A stretch of 64,000 nucleotides of DNA from Neoceratodus forsteri. Its lineage: Eukaryota; Chordata; Ceratodontiformes; Ceratodontidae. The notes beneath the pieces are model-generated. The model searched no databases and was not told where the DNA came from. It saw only the letters and a program-made list of their open reading frames with translations. Shown in pieces: positions 22,555 through 33,026 of the stretch (position 1 is its first letter; each line of letters begins with the position of its first letter). Position numbers and translations under genes: made by a program. The stretch spans positions 1,799,556,967-1,799,620,966 of the forward strand of contig CM057450.1 in NCBI GenBank assembly GCA_016271365.2, written 5' to 3'.

Positions 22555-24408
22555 TGTAACCCCCAGGTGGCACTATCCCAAGGGTTACTACCCCTGCCTG
22601 ACTGTCTACTGACCGGTTGAGAGGCCTAGGTCCAATGGCGAGTACAACTACCCAGAGGTCAGGGTTTGCAGTAGTTAAACTAACTTGGTCACAGCCCTCT
22701 GGGACACCGTAACCCCCCTTTCTTCCCACTATTGGCCCACACAATGCATCAGGAATATCTTCACAATGTACACTTACCCGCAGGACTAGCTCTGTCGACT
22801 GGACTCTGGGGATCCCCTGTAAAACAAGATGAAACAGTGCAAGAAACACAGTACAATACTTTAACATAGGCGAATACCTCAGCCAGTGTAACTTTGCTGA
22901 AACCAACAGATGTGATTTATTTAAGGAGCTGTAACAAGGAAGGGGGAAATCAGGTTAATTAGGTTAAACACATTAATAATCACAGTACTGTGCGCATATT
23001 CAGAGTCCCAAATTGTCACTTTCACTGGGTACTCAGGATGGGGGGGGGGCTAGCCAGGATCGGTGCAGCTGGTTGGGGCCCTGTGATGGAAAAAACACTG
23101 GCACAATACCCTATTTGTAATCCAGAGCCGGTTGGCTAAGTTCGTGAAGAAATGAGCAAAACAAAACATGAAAAAAAAACAATTAGATGATACGCTTGCA
23201 GTTCGATAAACAGATGGCAGGGAGCTACCCTGCTTTGTACTCACAAACTCAATGCTGGGAACTGGATGGAAGGCAGATTGTCCTGGATTGCCAGGAGGAG
23301 CAGACCATATGGACAAGGTCCTTGTGACTGGACCCCACTGCAGTTTAGAGCAAATGAATGTAGTCTGGATTAAACTGGGGTTTGCTTCCAGCTTCATGCA
23401 TTCAGCTCACTGTACAGGGGATTTGAAACGTGATTCCCAACAAGCACTACACACATTTATATGTAAAATGAAAGTACTATACCAGGGAGGCTGCTTCTCT
23501 ATCCCGATCGCAATTACTGCACAATACCCGGGAGAACATACAGCAGATTCAATTCCTGACTGAGCACGATTCAGCAATTTCTCCAGTCTTCTACAAGGGT
23601 GAGCCTGGTTTCTACTCTTCAGATCTCCTTGATTCTCTTCACAGGTCGGATTCAGTCTGAACAGGTGCTTGCACAAACTGCAGTCCGAATCTTATGGCCT
23701 TACATGCGATTCCCACGCTAAAACTACACAACGAAGAAGCACACAGCTCCTTGTTTCTTCACTGCCCCAACTCATCCGATCTTTCCAGTAGACAGAGCCA
23801 GACATTTCCTTTGAGTTCCTCCCAGTTCAATTGGCTGGTTTAACTGTCACTCACAGTAAACTCCCCCTGTTGGTGGAAAAAAGGCGTTGAAGTCCAAGCT
23901 ACAATTCCCAGAAGCATTGGCCATACAGTACATAGATGGCTGACTCCACAATGAGAGTCAACTTCTGATTTGCCAGCAGCAGGCTCTATTTCAAAGGTCC
24001 CTCCACACTGATCGGTCCAGTTCAGCAGTTCAAAACTAGAATGGGGGACTAGGCAAACACAGTTCTGACTGCAAAGAAAAGCAGGTTAGAAAAACTGTAT
24101 TTTCGTTATTACTCTAAATGATGTCTGGCAAACAGTTACATCTTTGAAAAGTGCTCACTCTGCCCACTGCAGATGGCAGAAATGGAGCGATTTGGCAGCA
24201 GCTCGAGTGGGACTCAAGCAGGGAAACACACAGACCCCCATCCAACTTAATTATGTCTGCAGGCAGACAGCTCTTAAAGAGACAGTACCAGAGGCTCTAA
24301 AAGCACTCACAGATAAACGACTTAGACACCGAACACCATCCAGGCTTGGAGAATTCAAGCAAGCTCCTGGAGGACTATGGGGAACCCACATTTGCGGGGG
24401 GGGTTACA
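22555..24408 (-). repeat. Gypsy 5' LTR
   Basis: 1,854 bp, same ends as the 3' LTR, and therefore the promoter-bearing LTR for the minus-strand element. It shares all major blocks with 14101-15931 and differs by scattered substitutions and small indels, such as a run of Gs near 23041. Just beyond its outer end (24409) CR1 copy 3 resumes. Confidence 0.95.
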
Positions 24409-24426
24409 CTTGTCCATTCCCTCTCC

Positions 24427-24753
24427 CTAACATGGGGGTCTGTATACAACCCCTGTGCGGATTGTGGTGCCATTTCCAGTCTGTAAGGTAACCCACAGTG
24501 CCTCCTCTCCACCCTGTTCACTTTTTTGTTCCGTTGCTTTTATCCCTTCCCTTACATAGAGAGCTATTCCTCCCCCTCTTCTACCCTCTCTGTCTCTTCT
24601 GTAGGTTGTGTACTCTGGTATGTTAACATCCCAGTCATGGTTGTCTGTGTACCATGCTTCTGTGACTGCTACAATATCCAGGCATCCCTCTTCCATCAAG
24701 GCCACAAGTTCAGGGAGCTTGTTGCCCAGACTGTGGGCACTGGTACTCATTAA
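24427..24753 (-). pseudogene. CR1 copy 3 ORF2 N-terminus (APE endonuclease)
   Basis: The frame reads MSTSAHSLGNKLPELVALM, LDIVAVTEAWYT, RRGGGIALYVREG and TGVVYRPPC, the N-terminal half of the apurinic-endonuclease-like domain that nicks target DNA. The catalytic Glu is present in TEAWYT (TETWYT in copy 2). It is cut by the Gypsy insertion shortly after the YRPP block; the rest of the domain is at 13833-14100. Confidence 0.88.
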
Positions 24754-25114
24754 CCTCCATTTCTTGATGGCCTTACCGCTTTTTGCCCCATCCCTGTCCT
24801 TATTGCCTTGCCATTTTCTCCATTTACCCTTACCATTCTCCTTGTCAACATCTCTATATTGGTTTTTGCCTCACTTACTGCCCTGATTTTTTTTTTTGGG
24901 GGGGGTCTAGGATTTCCCTGCTCCTTTCCAGTGCCTCCCACCTTGGCTAGTTTAAATGTTTGCCAATGAAACATTTAAACCTATCACCTAGGATTCTGGT
25001 TCCTCTCCTAGACAGATGCAGACCATCACGCCAGTATAGGCCTGCATCACTCCAGGTGGACCCCCATTCCCCAGTGAAGCCAAATCCCTGAGCTCTGCAA
25101 CAGTTTTTCAACCA

Positions 25115-25873
25115 CTAATTGAATCCTGAGTTGTGGAGCACCCTAGCCTCATCCATGCCATAGACAGGCAGCACCTCCAAGAAGGTTACCGTGTGTGCTA
25201 CTTGTCTAAGGCCCCTTCCCAACTGCACAAACTCTTCCTGCACTGCTCTGATCCCTTTCTCAGCCAGGTCATTTGTCCCTAGGTGGACAATGGCATCCAG
25301 CTCCCTTCCCAATCTAGCTGCTCCAGCGATCCTGAGGATTCACTCCCTGTCCCTCCAAGCCATGGCACCAGGCAGACACCTTACCTCCCTCTCCCCTTTC
25401 TTCCCCAGTTCTACCCTCCTAACAATGGGGTCCTCCACCAGGAGTTGTTTCCTTCCCCTGTGGTGTCCCATGCCACCCCCATGTGGGTCTCCTTTTTGGA
25501 GGTTCCCAGCATCCTCCTTGGTCTCCACTGTGGGTGCCTCCGTAGAGGAACCACACGTTGCCAGAATGGCATATGAATTGTGGAGAGGTACAGCTGGAGG
25601 GATGCACCTCTGTTCCACCAACGTCACCCTCCCTGAGCCCACTGTGGTCCATCCACTCCTTTTTCTTGGCAACCTCTGAGGCAATGACAGTGGCCCAGGT
25701 GATCCCTGGGTGGGAGAGGAGGTCCCCCAAATCCTGGCCAACTCAGCCTGGAGATGAGCAACCTTCTCCCTCAGCCCAGAGAGATGCCTGCAGATGGGAC
25801 AACGCCACATCCTCCAGAACGTCTCCCGGAAGACTGCTGCTCCACAGCCACTGCACTGCACCACTCCCATCAT
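25115..25873 (-). pseudogene. CR1 copy 3 ORF1 (zinc-finger, coiled coil, esterase remnant)
   Basis: The start ATG is at 25873. Residues 7-25 hold CSGCGAAVF then WRCPICRHL, a Cys2-Cys2 metal-binding pattern, followed by LREKVAHLQAELARIW, a short heptad-like coiled coil. The esterase block is degenerate: LLVEDPIVRRVEL replaces LLVGDSIIRGIEL of copy 2, so the catalytic Ser is lost. A stop lies near 25340. The remaining 25115-25312 piece keeps AIVHLGTNDLAEKGIRAV. The N-terminal part is better preserved here than in copy 2 and completes the picture of the family's ORF1. Confidence 0.87.
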
Positions 25874-26746
25874 GTCTTATTACTGGCCTCTTAACTGTTG
25901 TTTGGAATATTTACTTTTTCCTCTGTTTTTCCCCCCTACTTACTTACTGCCTCTGTGCCATTTAAGCTCCTGATCTTCCTGTTCTGAGAGACAAGAAGTT
26001 CCTATATTTCTCAGTAGTCTCCTTACTTGCGCAGAGTCAGACCTACAGCAGCTAGGGTGGGACGCAGAGGTACTCTTTTCCTTCTAGGATGGTGAGTCAT
26101 TTGTAGCTCTGTGATCACTCACTTCCTGCTCCCAAACAGGAAGTTCCTGTTTTTATTCAAATCCTGTGCCTATAAAAGTAGAACTGGCTTAGGGTGGGGG
26201 TGGAGTGGAGGGAAGGAGGGCAATATAGTCCCAGTAGAGAAGTATAGTTATAACAGCAGCTCCTTTTTCTTGGTGTTGTCTGCCTGTTCTCTGGCAGAAG
26301 CTATTGAGGGTAGTGTTTAAATCTGGCTTTAACCTGCCCTCCTTCTAGCTAAGCCACTCTCCCTACTTCACAGTTCTTTCTACACTTAGTAAGTGCACAG
26401 ATAACAATTCCCTTCAGCCACATGAGACAAACACCTAGATTACTGCATAGATAACAATTCACTTCAGCCAACTGAGGCAAACACACTAACTTTTTGTTTG
26501 TTTAAGTAACAGTGATCAAAAATGGTAACAGTAGTAAAACCTACAATTCTAGTGAAAACAGTAGTGAAAGTACTATATTATCACTTCAGTAAATGACAAG
26601 AAACAAATAGTTTACAATGTATATTTGTTTTTTGTTTTTACCCTAAATTGAAGATCCCAGTAATAGAGTTCTAGTTCTTTAGTCCCAGTAGAGAAGTATA
26701 GCTATAACAGCAGTTCCTTCTTCTTGGTGTTCTCTGCCTGTTCCTC
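25874..26746 (-). promoter_or_regulatory. CR1 copy 3 5' UTR with repeated modules
   Basis: This untranslated leader precedes ORF1 on the minus strand. A block of about 66 bases (GTCCCAGTAGAGAAGTATAG... on the plus strand) occurs at 26228-26295 and again at 26681-26746, 453 bases apart. A smaller duplicate, AGATAACAATTCCCTTCAGC and AGATAACAATTCACTTCAGC, lies near 26399 and 26448. CR1 promoters are internal to the 5' UTR, so these repeats may be tandem promoter units. A TATA-like CTTTTATAGG (minus strand) is near 26170. Confidence 0.6.
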
Positions 26747-27190
26747 CTCTTCAGCAAGGCCTTTGACTTAGTTCCTGCCAGGAGGCTAGTCAAAAATCTA
26801 AGAGATCTCGTGGTGGAGAAAAGAGTAACAGCGTGGGTAGAAATTTGGCTGAAGGGACGCACTCAGAGGGTGATTGTAGATGGGGATTGTTTGGAGGGTA
26901 AGGAAGTGACTAGTGGAGTGCCACAGGGTTTAGTCCTGGATCCTATTCTCTTTAACACTTACATTTGGGACATGGGGTGGGAATTAATGGAAGATCTGTC
27001 TGTTTGCAGATGACACAAAGATTTGTGGAACAGTGAACAGTGAGGAAGGTGTCAAGACCTTGAGGGAGGATCAAGAGAGACTGCAAAAATAGTCCAGAAT
27101 ATGATATTTGAAACTGAACATGAAAAAATGCAAAGTAATGCATATTAGGAGCAAAAAATGTAAAACTAAAATTTGTAACATGGCAAGAAA
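26747..27190 (+). pseudogene. Old sense CR1, second fragment (RT palm)
   Basis: The plus strand reads SKAFDLVPARRLVKNLRDL, VEKRVTAWVEIWLKG, VTSGVPQGLVLDPILF and, after a frameshift, CLFADDTKICGTVNSEEG. These are the consecutive RT motifs that follow the block at 11376-11600. The adjacency supports a single CR1 copy split by insertion of CR1 copy 3. It ends near 27190 with KCKVMHIRSK, a conserved block upstream of the RT thumb. Confidence 0.85.
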
Positions 27191-28045
27191 TGGTATACTA
27201 AAATGCAGAAAGCACATTGGTCAAAACAAAACACATGGTACAAAACAAAGTGGGCCTTAATTCCCTAGTAACGCCTGCTTCATAATGCAGTACTATTTCC
27301 AGCCACACCAGAACTGCCAGTACTATAAAAGAAAAGAACATGTTGTTGGTTCCCACCCACCTACCCCGCGGTACTTGTACACTCACAGTAAACTCGTGTT
27401 AGAGCGGATCAAGTAGCTATCGGGAAGTGCCCAGTATTAGAAGTATTATTACAATGTTTAGGAAGTTCACCTTATTATTCTTTAAATGTTAATAATTGTT
27501 TGCAGTAGTTTAGTTTTTGGCTAAATCCACTGTTGAGAAGCCGATCGGTGTAGCGAAGTAACTGTGTTTGCAGGCCGCAATATGCAAATAATCAATCCCA
27601 CAATGCAATGCACCAGTTTAAAGATGGTGTCAGTAATACTTTTCTAGTAGTATAGCAAAGTGATTGGTAAAGTTAACAAAAGTTTGATATTAATGGGAAT
27701 AGCATACAGTAAGTGAACAAATGCTCATATCTGTAATAATAATAAGTTACAGTTGCAATAGAAATGAATGTTAGAACGTTGAAATACAGTAAAACCATTG
27801 AAATGTTGTACACCTGTCTCTGTTTTATTCGTTTCTAATAACATCAATTGGTTGCACATATCACTCTATATTACTTTTTGTAAGTGTTTGCCATGTTATA
27901 AGCACATTAATCCATTCCAAAGTTGGGCTCTACTTGGGAATTAATGCCAGGTTGGTGGTTGGAGGCACTTGGTCGCCCCAACCAGGCATTAATTGCCCTA
28001 GTTGAGCCCTTGTTTGTCATGGATTAATGCTTGCATAAGGTGGGG
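27191..28045. mobile_element. Unidentified insertion in the old CR1, ending in a foldback
   Basis: The old CR1 RT stops after the KVMHIRSK region and resumes at about 28046 with ERTVKKMYLGVLISENLKS, the next block expected in CR1. The roughly 850 bases between them have no recognisable ORF. The right 145 bases form a foldback (27896-28038). No clear terminal repeats or target duplication define the rest, so it could be one non-autonomous DNA element or a composite. Confidence 0.5.
27896..28038. repeat. Foldback / hairpin element
   Basis: Three nested inverted blocks are visible. TTATAAGCACATTAATCCAT (27896) pairs with ATGGATTAATGCTTGCATAA (28019). GGGCTCTACTTGGG then AATTAATGCC (27925) pairs with GGCATTAATTGCCCTAG then TTGAGCCC (27985). 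GGTTGG pairs with CCAACC around the centre. This resembles a hairpin MITE. Confidence 0.75.
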
Positions 28046-28690
28046 GCATAGCAGTGGAGAGAACAGTGAAAAAAATGTATCTGGGTGTGCTTATTTCTGA
28101 AAACCTCAAATCATCTGCCTGGTGTAATGGAGCAGTATGTAAAGCAAACAAGATGTTTGGGTGTATGGGAAGAGGGATCAGCAGCAGAAGAAGGGAGGTG
28201 ATCGCTCCCCTTTATAGATCACTGGTGCACCCACACCTAGAGTATTGTGCAAGATACTAGAGCCCACACCTACGGAAGGACTGTGACAGAGTGGAGACAG
28301 TGCACAGGAGGGTAACCAAAATGATCCAGGGGTTATAGGATAAATCTAATGAGGAAAGAGTGATAGAGCTCAACATGTGCAGTATACTCTGGAAACCAGA
28401 ACGGAGTGAGGAGACATGATGGAAACATATAAGTATCACCACTGGAATAATAAACTGCAATGAATTGTTCACTTTAAATGTAATCATGAACACAAGGGGG
28501 ATCCTTTGAAGCTGGTTGGAAGAAAATTCACGAGGTTATGTCATAAAAAGAACTTTTTCCCTGAAACAGTGGTGGACAGATGAAACAAATTGTCAAAAGA
28601 GGCAGTATGTGTAAAAACAGTAAATGGATTCAAACTGGAGGGCAGGCACAGTGATTTGATAAGCTCAGTAAAGGATAAGGTTGCTGTTTT
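28046..28690 (+). pseudogene. Old sense CR1, third fragment (RT thumb and C-terminus)
   Basis: The plus strand reads YLGVLISENLKSSAWC, VIAPLYRSLVHPHLEYCAR and, in another frame, KDCDRVETVHRRVTKMIQGL, ending with GFKLEGRHSDLIS near 28655. These are the final blocks of CR1 ORF2 in order. The copy breaks near 28690 where the Penelope-like element starts. Divergence from CR1 copies 2 and 3 shows a different, older subfamily. Confidence 0.85.
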
Positions 28691-28705
28691 AAAAAAGCGT
28701 TATAT

Positions 28706-28866
28706 ATAAAACCAAAATATTGGGCACGCACCACCTCCAGAAAATAATTCAAGGAGACACTGCTTCAGTTCTTGAAATAGATTAATTTACTGTTAAAATG
28801 CATTACCAAACCTGACTAACACCCGGACTTTAGGTGACTGGTGAGTGCCCAATTCTTTGGTTTTAT
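28706..28866. repeat. Imperfect inverted repeat at the Penelope-like 5' end
   Basis: ATAAAACCAAAATATTGGGC (28706) is inverted at 28833-28866 (GTGCCCAATTCTTTGGTTTTAT in part), separated by about 95 bases. It may reflect a partial inverted duplication of the element end. Confidence 0.65.
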
Positions 28867-28895
28867 GTCTGGCTTTCAATTGTGAGTACCACTCA

Positions 28896-29020
28896 CCACA
28901 CATAAAGCCAAACACAAAAAAGCATGTGTAAAAAAGCAGTTTATTCAAAAAGCTGTGCAAATGCTGAACTCACCGCTCCTAAGCACAAACTGGGAGACAA
29001 CCAGTGGGACCCCAAACTTC
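28896..29020 (-). repeat. Penelope-like 5' inverted terminal repeat
   Basis: The reverse complement aligns without gaps to 40827-40951: both are 125 bp and I count 12 mismatches (about 90 percent identity). Conserved blocks include CAGTTTGTGCTTAGGA and GCACAGCTTTTTGAATAAAC. Penelope-like elements are known to carry terminal repeats in direct or inverted orientation. Confidence 0.9.
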
Positions 29021-30148
29021 TACTGTGATGGTCCTCTTCACTGATACTGGTGTTGGTGACCCATTCAGTACTGATGTTGCTGACAGAACAGGACAGTCCC
29101 ATAATACAGAGGTGGTATTGGAGGATGTGTCTGCATCTGAACCAGATATTGTGCTAGCCTTTCAACAACTTGAGTCCATGGTACTAAAAGCATGCAGAGT
29201 GTTTTGGCATTGCACGATCCTGGAAGCCTACATCAGGGTCAAGTGGGCACCTCAAGGACTACGGGTAATCAAATGGTCGGGCTACAGCCAGGATCGAATT
29301 AACCTGGTCAGTGACTGGAAAACTCAGATGTAGACGGCATCGATGTTTTTTGTACATTGCCTGATTCGTGACTACAAAGATCAGCAGAAGGAAATTGAGC
29401 AAGTTCAGCAGTGTGAAAATAAGGTCATGGAGTTCAAAGGACATGCCAGTTTTTTGGATTATAAGCAGGAGTGGAGAGATACAATTCAAAAACAAGAAGA
29501 CAGACTGAAAAAACAAAAAAATTCAAATGGGACAGACAAGATTATATCTTGGACTGAGTCTTTACATGGTTGAAAAGATCAGCCTCCTATACAAATACTT
29601 CTGGACATCATGGTAGGAAAAGAAACAAGAACAACAGAAAGGGGAATAATGGAGCTGATAATACAAGAAAGCAAGGTGGGAAAACTAACAAAGCATCAGA
29701 ATTAAAATCCATTCTGAAAAAAATCCTAATCAGACTTACAAGCAGTTTACTTCCACATTGGAAATCAACTCCTCTGGTAATTGATTTTCAGAGGAGAAGC
29801 CAGAGGACCAGGAACTGCAGACCCACATTATGATGTCCACACCACGATGAAGCCCCCGAACAGTCCAGTTTCAGTTGAAAATGGGAGGTTGGCAAGAAAA
29901 CATGCCAAGGTGGACGGAGATATCAGGGCAAGTGGAACAAAGGGATCAGACAAATCAAGACAGAAGAACATGGTTACCAAGATCTGAATGGCAGAGGCAA
30001 AGAAAACATATAATCAGAAGAAGAAATAAATGTGGTGAATCTTTCCCTGGTGACTTTGACCACCATGCATCTCCAGGTACTCAAAAAAGGTCTAAATTAT
30101 ATTTCAGCTTGTATCAGTAACCACTTTGACTTATACTTAGACCTTAAA
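29004..30148 (+). pseudogene. Penelope-like N-terminal coding region
   Basis: Frame pieces read RVFWHCTILEAYIRVKWAPQ then GLRVIKWSGYSQD (29004-29333), HCLIRDYKDQQKEIEQVQQ and EFKGHASFLDYKQEW (29343-29573). Next are a strongly basic RKRNKNNRKGNNG segment (29570-29833) and FPGDFDHHAS then ISNHFDLYLDLKKFT just before the SINE insertion. This layout, with an IRVKW..GLR block and a coiled, charged stretch before RT, is what I associate with vertebrate Penelope-like ORFs. Function of this region is not established. At least three frameshifts break it. Confidence 0.65.
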
Positions 30149-30158
30149 AAGTTTACTC

Positions 30159-31060
30159 GAAGCAGGCCCGGGGGCTCTGGATGTTGAGGCACTGGACACT
30201 ACACCTCAAGCTAATGCTGACGACCCGGGTTCGGGAACAAGCCTAGACCACCAGGAGTTGGCAGAGGCAAGAGAAGATTGAGCATCAGGCGGACTGCTCT
30301 CCTCGCTTATGGGAAGGAGAATCTGCCATCCCACTTGCTGATTGCCCTCTAGTGGTGGCTGGAGGGTGATACGGGTTGGAAGCACGTAGCCAGCACATCT
30401 GACATCAGAGGGAGGGGGGTCGGGGAGAAAAAAGTAAAAACGGAGCTGGCAGGCTCCATGATGGTCCCAGCTGTGCTCATGCCATGGCTCCAGAATCTGG
30501 ATGCTGGCTTTCCAGGGGAAGGGAGAAAGTCAACACTCCTTGTTCCCGGCCCGGTCACAGGTGGGGAGGCAGCCCATGGAGGGTATGCCCCCCGTACAGT
30601 GACACCAGCATAGCCAACTACACTTCAATCAGCAAAATCGACACTTTGACGACAGGTCGCTGTGTTGGTGTGCCCAAGACAGGGGCATGTTGTCTTCCGG
30701 TCCTGCACCACCACCCGAGTTAACTCTGACTGGAGTTAACAATCCTTTAATCAGGGGGTGTGGGGGTGGTGGAGCCCCCCCTGCATGAGGGGTTTGGGGG
30801 GAAAAGCCCCCCGATAGAAAAACAGGACCTGGAGTCTGCAAGGAATCATGCTGACTGCGATTTGCGGTCGACATGATTCCTGTCACTGTAATGCCGAACA
30901 TTAGAGATGTTGAACCGGGGTGGTAGAGCCCCCGTAGGGTATTTCCCTGGGAGATTTGGTGCGGGAATGCCGGGGCCGGAGAAATGAGCTCCTCTGAGAG
31001 AGGGACCATAACTGCCTGGCAGCTCCCCCATAAAGTACATATGGAAAAAAAAAAGTTTAC
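30159..31060 (+). mobile_element. Long tRNA-derived SINE, copy A (902 bp)
   Basis: The insertion is flanked by a perfect 10-bp duplication AAGTTTACTC (30149-30158 and 31061-31070). It starts with a tRNA-like head (GGTTGAGGCACT-like region near 30182, then GACCCGGGTTCGGGAAC, a B-box-like block near 30220) and ends in a run of ten A's (31045-31054). Head and adjacent body match the minus strand of 38083-38686 (shared GGCAGAGGCAAGAGAAG-like and GGACTGCTCTC blocks). A 16-bp near-palindrome sits at 30842-30878. The body is GC-rich. The minus-strand open frame at 30629-31072 has no recognisable domain and I do not call it a gene. Confidence 0.75.
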
Positions 31061-31437
31061 AAGTTTACTCAAAAAACAAATTTAAAAGTGTTTTTTTCAA
31101 AACTTTCTGAACATACTAACGCTCGCACAGATTTGAACTTGGACACATACAGTCAAGAGACTGCCACTAATGACATGGATGTCTCTAATAATCGAATAGA
31201 CACTGTTTTTAAAAAAAACATCTTAAGTTTGTCCTGGGTTTTTCCCCAGTGGTTACAACTTTTGAAAAGGCAGTGCTAACTGAACTGGAGAATGTCTGCA
31301 GCAATTCACAAGGCCTAAAATACAGTATGTTAACCTCACACAAATTGAAAGAGCTGCATTACAAGATCTGCATGACAATCCACATATTGTTGTGAAACCT
31401 GCTGATAAAGGGGGTTCAATAGTCATTATGGGTCAAG
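31061..31437 (+). pseudogene. Penelope-like pre-RT segment
   Basis: The coding sequence resumes with KFTQKTNLKVFFS, then DLNLDTYSQETATND. Near 31340-31437 a shifted frame gives ERAALQDLHDNPHIVVKPAD then KGGSIVIM, the conserved block just before the RT palm in Penelope-like proteins (L..n..i.vkpADKGg..Vim). It is interrupted right after IVIM by the L2-like LINE insertion. Confidence 0.8.
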
Positions 31438-32715
31438 TCAAATCAAGTTTATTGCAGGAATTACTCCACTGAGCAGGCTCATTCACAGTGAGGTTCTGAA
31501 CATAAATCAGTAACATAACATAAATCAGCAGCATGTACAGAGATCATAAATCAGCAACATGTACAGAGAGATGACAGGGAATAGTACAAACAGTCTTGGA
31601 ACATAATTAACAAACAGTGCCAAGGTACAATTTATACATGACATATGCAATATATACAAAATAAACAACATATACAATATTTACAAAGTAACACTATAAA
31701 TTAGCTAGTATACCAGGAGGCTGCCCAGACTGAGAATTTGAACCCAAAGCACTAGTGAATAGAAGAGGACAAGGGAATAAAAAAAGGGATCAAGGTGGGA
31801 TATAAGAGGAAAGGTGGGAGCAGGGGGGGGGGAAGGAGGAGACAATGGATAAAAGGCGAGTACAAGTCAAGGCTGAGGCCTGGCAGCAACTGCACATATT
31901 TTTCATGTTTCTTGTGGCCAATGCTTTAAAAAAATTAACAGAAACAGGGCTTAAAAGTTTAAGGACAGACTGCAGTTTGTTCCAGGCTGCAGGAAGGGCA
32001 TAGGAGATTGCAATGCTTATCAAAGGAGGTACGAATCATAGGAACATCAAGGAGGATAAAGTGCGACTTCCTAAAGGAGTATGAAGAATAGGAGATGTGG
32101 ATTAGTGAGGATGTATATATCCTGGGAGCTTATTCAGCAGGACTTTAAGCATCCAGGTTCCAGAGTGAATCAAACGTCTGACTGAGAGAGAAGTCCAGCC
32201 AACAGCTGCGTATAGGTCACAGTGGTGGGAACAGAAAGAAGCTTTGGTAATGAACCGTAGGACTCGATGATAAAGAACATCCAGTTTGTTCAGGTTGGTA
32301 GATGAGGTGGAGTTATAGATGAAGTCATCATAATCAAGTAGCAGAAGGAAGGTGACCTGGATAAGTCTAGTTCTAGTCTCAGTTGAGAAGAGGGACCTGT
32401 TTCTGAAGAAGAAATCTAGTCTGGCTTTGAGCTTGTTATTCAGGTTGTCAATGTGGGTGTTATAGGAGATCTTGCTATCAATCCATATGCCTAGGTATTT
32501 AAATTTGGAAACCACCTCAAGAGGTTCACCTAGAGAGGTAATAATAAAGACATTTAACGGGTTTGGAGAAGGGGAAGGGGTGTTGTTAAGGGTAAAAAAC
32601 ATGGCCTTTATTTTTTTTGGCATTTAGGAGGAGCAGTGAGTTGATGAGATTCAGTTTGAGCTGTGCGAAGTTGACTTGAAGTTCATCATTAACTCCGGAC
32701 AGGGTTGGTTTGGAT
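31438..32715 (-). mobile_element. L2-like LINE copy 1, 3' part (antisense)
   Basis: The minus strand at 32102-32623 encodes EPLEVVSKFKYLGIWIDSKI, NKLKARLDFFFRNRSLF and DLYAAVGWTSLSVRRLIHSG, the RT thumb and C-terminal region. At 31790-32023 it encodes SYALPAAWNKLQSVLKLL. Reading upstream, DDTALYTSKPTLSG continues to 32715, where the sense copy begins. The missing RT part is at 37161-37606, ending in SKLHFF, so FADD spans the insertion point. The copy is inserted in the Penelope-like element. Confidence 0.88.
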
Positions 32716-32967
32716 GTATACAGAGCTGTATCATCTCCACTTCAGCTGAGCAGCCCCAGTGCTGATCCCTGCCAGCGCTGGACCTCTGCATCCAGCCCGC
32801 CACCCTTGACCAAGGAAAGCAGGTACGATCGATCAGCTTCTTGCCCGGAGCTGCCAAGCTTCAATCCCCGTAACTGGACTCGCTCCTGAGGATTGTGGCC
32901 ACTTCCCAATCAGACGCTGCAGATCCCCAGTGATCTCCAACCCATGAGGCCTCATACTAGTCAATTA

Positions 32968-33026
32968 CAGCAACTTCTTAAAGGGGCTATCCTTTCCTGC
33001 AACTTCTTAAAGGGGGGGATCCTCTC
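32968..33026 (+). repeat. 29-bp tandem duplication in LINE leader
   Basis: GCAACTTCTTAAAGGGG followed by about 12 bases occurs twice in succession, the second copy having GGGGGGATCC in place of GGCTATCC. Confidence 0.8.

Larger units (their letters stand above)
14101..24408 (-). mobile_element. Ty3/Gypsy LTR retrotransposon nested in CR1 copy 3
   Basis: Two long direct repeats with TGTAACCCC...GGGGTTACA ends flank a minus-strand gag-pol with the order gag, zinc knuckle, protease, RT, RNase H, integrase. Integrase lies after RNase H, as is normal for Ty3/Gypsy. Total length is 10,308 bp. The frames are broken in several places and the LTRs differ visibly (roughly low 90s percent identity by eye), so it is an old inactive copy. 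I find no target duplication: the flanks are GGCAG on the left and CTTGT on the right, and about 20 bases of CR1 target present in copy 2 are missing. Confidence 0.95.
24409..26746 (-). mobile_element. CR1 LINE copy 3, 5' part (right of Gypsy insertion)
   Basis: This continues the CR1 interrupted at 14100. It begins in the endonuclease (GGGGGTCTGTATACAACCCC, shared with CR1 copy 2 at 8114), then ORF2 N-terminus, ORF1 and a leader of about 870 bases. The right edge is set where sense-strand CR1 RT sequence resumes at about 26747. It is probably close to full length at the 5' side. Confidence 0.9.

Noticed and set aside
30629..31072. 147-codon minus-strand frame in the GC-rich insertion
   Set aside because: The frame lies in a SINE with poly-A and target duplication, is proline-rich from C/G runs, and starts in the flanking duplication.
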